Of a stretch of DNA of 6,749 nucleotides, positions 5,874 through 6,749 are shown piece after piece. Position 1 is the first letter of the stretch. Each line of letters starts with the position of its first letter. The DNA is taken from the NCBI GenBank assembly GCA_900754475.1, contig CAAECY010000100.1:1-6749 (forward strand). The letters are read 5' to 3'. The notes under the pieces are model-generated. The model was not told where the DNA came from. It saw nothing but the letters and a program-made list of their open reading frames with translations, and made no database searches. Made by a program: the position numbers and the translations under genes. This DNA comes from an uncultured Sutterella sp. Lineage in GTDB: Bacteria > Pseudomonadota > Gammaproteobacteria > Burkholderiales > Burkholderiaceae_F.

Positions 5874-5911
5874 GGCCGTCGCCCGAGAGTCTTGCTTCGA
5901 AAATCAAAATG

Positions 5912-5944
5912 AAAAAGCCCCGAGACCGAAATCTCGAGGCTTTT
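5912..5944 (-). terminator. rho-independent terminator of tRNA-His
   Basis: On the minus strand the stem is AAAAGCC/GGCTTTT plus TCTCG/CGAGA with one mismatch, a six-base loop, and a T-run at the distal end. It begins six bases after the CCA end of the tRNA. T's also follow on the plus strand, so it can work in both directions. Confidence 0.8.
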
Positions 5945-5949
5945 GAATC

Positions 5950-6026
5950 TGGGGTGGGTGATGGGACTCGAACCCACGACAACCGGAATCACAATCCGGG
6001 ACTCTACCAACTGAGCTACACCCACC
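5950..6026 (-). tRNA. tRNA-His (anticodon GUG)
   Basis: The minus strand folds into a complete cloverleaf: acceptor GTGGGTG/CACCCAC, D arm GCTCAGTTGGTAGAG, anticodon stem CCGGA/TCCGG with loop TTGTGAT, and T arm GTGGG TTCGAAC CCCAT. The anticodon GTG is at 5992-5990. The extra 5' G (G-1, at 6026) opposite C73 (5953) is the identity mark of tRNA-His. The CCA end is encoded (5952-5950). It is transcribed alone from its own promoter, with a terminator close behind. Confidence 0.97.
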
Positions 6027-6058
6027 GTCTTTCGGCGTTTGCACCGAAGAGATTTCGA

Positions 6059-6110
6059 ATTTTACAGGAATTCGGCGGTTTGTCAAGAGTCGTCGAAAAA
6101 TATTTTTCGA
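6059..6110 (-). promoter_or_regulatory. tRNA-His promoter with UP-like element
   Basis: On the minus strand TTGACA (6086-6081, perfect -35), a 16-bp spacer and TAAAAT (6064-6059, 5 of 6) form a strong sigma-70 promoter; the start would be about 25 bases before the mature tRNA. Six bases upstream of the -35 lies the perfect 18-bp palindrome TCGAAAAATATTTTTCGA (6093-6110), whose core fits the UP-element pattern AAAWWTWTTTT bound by the polymerase alpha subunit. Confidence 0.85.
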
Positions 6111-6143
6111 GCCCTCGCCCGCAGGCGTCAACGAGCGTTTTGT

Positions 6144-6226
6144 GAGACCCGTACCGGGGCTCTTTCCCTCGGAAAGAGCGAAAGAGCCGAAAAGAAGGAA
6201 AAACGTCGACGGGCGCAAATCGCCCG
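6144..6226. repeat. cluster of small inverted repeats between tRNA-His and larA
   Basis: Hairpins CCCG TAC CGGG (6148-6158), GCTCTTTCC CTC GGAAAGAGC (6159-6179) and CGGGCG CAAAT CGCCCG (6210-6226) follow one another. GGCTCTTTC (6158-6166) can instead pair with the second copy of its complement at 6180-6188. None is followed by a T-run. The rest of 6111-6450 contains only reading frames that resemble no protein; I see no gene there. Confidence 0.5.
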
Positions 6227-6456
6227 AAGCGGCACGATGAGGCAAGAAGCATACTCGGACGGCAAATCGGCGACGAGCGGGCTGCGCTACCCTCGAAAGA
6301 ACGAACACGATCGATCGAACGCCGCACGCACGCGAACGGAGGGTATACGAAGTCGAACGACTGCAAAGCGTTTGAGCCGCTTTGATCCGCGCCAAAGGCG
6401 GGGCCGAAAGGACTGCCGAGCGCGGGCGGCGTTCCTCGGAGGGGGCGCACGGCCGT

Positions 6457-6464
6457 TTTAATAT
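6457..6464 (+). promoter_or_regulatory. possible -10 region of the larA gene
   Basis: TTTAATAT lies in a short AT-rich patch within GC-rich DNA, about 126 bases before the ATG. TAATAT (6459-6464) is the best hexamer. No convincing -35 is seen at standard spacing (TTCCTC at 6432-6437 is too far), so an activator may be needed, or this may not be the real promoter. Confidence 0.3.
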
Positions 6465-6475
6465 TTGCGGCACGC

Positions 6476-6569
6476 TCCGATGCCCGAGACCAACCACCCG
6501 AAGGACAAAGGGGCGCACCCGAAGAAGCGAATCCGCCGACCTGAATTTGCTTCCCCTCAGGGCATCGGA
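6476..6569 (+). promoter_or_regulatory. candidate structured RNA leader of larA
   Basis: TCCGATGCCC (6476-6485) pairs perfectly with GGGCATCGGA (6560-6569), 74 bases away. Inside, GAAGCGAAT (6524-6532) pairs with ATTTGCTTC (6545-6553) over 9 bp (one G-T), and AGGGG (6509-6513) can pair with CCCCT (6553-6557). The outer helix starts about five bases after the predicted transcript start and ends nine bases before the Shine-Dalgarno. CTCC at 6475-6478, overlapping the outer left arm, could instead pair with GGAG of the ribosome site (6580-6583). The arrangement resembles a riboswitch or other cis-acting RNA; I match it to no known class. Confidence 0.4.
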
Positions 6570-6589
6570 CCGACCACAAGGAGAAACCC

Positions 6590-6749
6590 ATGACCGATCG
6601 AATCTGCGAATTTGCCTACGGACGAGGCACCAAGACCTTTGCCGTTCCCGACGAAGACGTGCTTGCCGAAGTGCGCACGGCCGACTTTCCCGTGATCGAG
6701 AACATTCCCGAAGCGGTGCTCGAAGCCGTGCGTCACCCGATCGGCTCCC
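6590..6749 (+). CDS. larA: nickel-dependent lactate racemase family protein (LarA, DUF2088), N-terminal fragment
   Basis: 53 codons from ATG 6590, with AAGGAG at 6578-6583, running off the window end. The protein begins MTDRICEFAYGRGTKTFAVP, with a later VLEAVRHPIGS. A short strand with YG-x-G, then VP, then an acidic stretch and an AVRxPIGS turn is the start of LarA proteins (usually about 420 residues). LarA interconverts L- and D-lactate (relatives act on other 2-hydroxyacids) with a nickel-pincer nucleotide made by LarB, LarC and LarE. The cofactor-binding lysine and the catalytic histidines lie beyond the window, so the substrate cannot be checked. An intergenic stretch of 563 bases precedes it, with a possible structured leader. 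Confidence 0.75.
   Translation, partial: MTDRICEFAYGRGTKTFAVPDEDVLAEVRTADFPVIENIPEAVLEAVRHPIGS

Noticed and set aside
6382..6395. TTGAT CCGC GCCAA, 8 of 10 matches to an FNR/ANR site
   Set aside because: It lies about 80 bases upstream of the likely larA start, with an imperfect second half; one such match is expected by chance at this looseness.
6016..6591. Long open frames on both strands between tRNA-His and larA
   Set aside because: They overlap the tRNA or its promoter, lack ribosome sites, and resemble no protein family.
1..6749. CRISPR array, prophage or antiphage operon
   Set aside because: I saw no regularly spaced repeats, no integrase or phage genes, and no defence genes beyond TnpB and the lone Panacea protein.

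Overview
The window reads as a GC-rich proteobacterial chromosome. The closest fit I can suggest is a gut betaproteobacterium of the Burkholderiales (Sutterella/Parasutterella type). This rests on the tRNA-His sequence, the GC-rich codon use, and exported flavin reductases typical of anaerobic respirers. It is an inference, because the window holds no marker gene for taxonomy.

Layout. Positions 1-~1451 are the right part of an IS200/IS605-family transposon: the end of tnpA (Y1 HUH transposase), a tnpB with all RuvC residues present, and a right-end hairpin. The element sits inside a minus-strand gene for a Tat-exported FAD flavoprotein (~1446-1789). That gene is broken twice, by the insertion and by a one-base frameshift in its signal peptide; its remainder should lie left of the window. 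Then come an aldo/keto reductase (2067-2939, +), a strong terminator hairpin, a converging orphan Panacea-domain (DUF4065/SocA-like) protein (3034-3513, -), a secreted FMN/FAD fumarate-reductase-family flavoprotein (3924-5717, +), tRNA-His(GUG) with its own promoter and terminator (5950-6026, -), and the start of a LarA-type nickel-dependent lactate racemase gene (6590 to the window end, +).

How the parts relate. There is no multi-gene operon; nearly every gene is its own unit with its own hairpins. The metabolic theme is anaerobic redox chemistry: one intact and one broken periplasmic flavin reductase, an NADPH-type carbonyl reductase, and a lactate racemase. The intact reductase keeps the substrate-binding His/Arg residues of fumarate reductases but lacks the Glu and Arg of the proton relay, so its substrate is probably not fumarate.

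The most unusual signals lie between genes. The leaders of the intact flavin reductase and of larA each begin, right after the -10 box, with a perfect 10-11 bp helix whose arms are 68-74 nt apart and enclose further hairpins. The leader of the broken reductase carries two mutually exclusive hairpins, the second followed by five U's, resembling an attenuator. These look like structured RNA leaders I cannot assign to a known class. An 18-bp AT-rich palindrome matches the UP-element core just upstream of the tRNA-His promoter.
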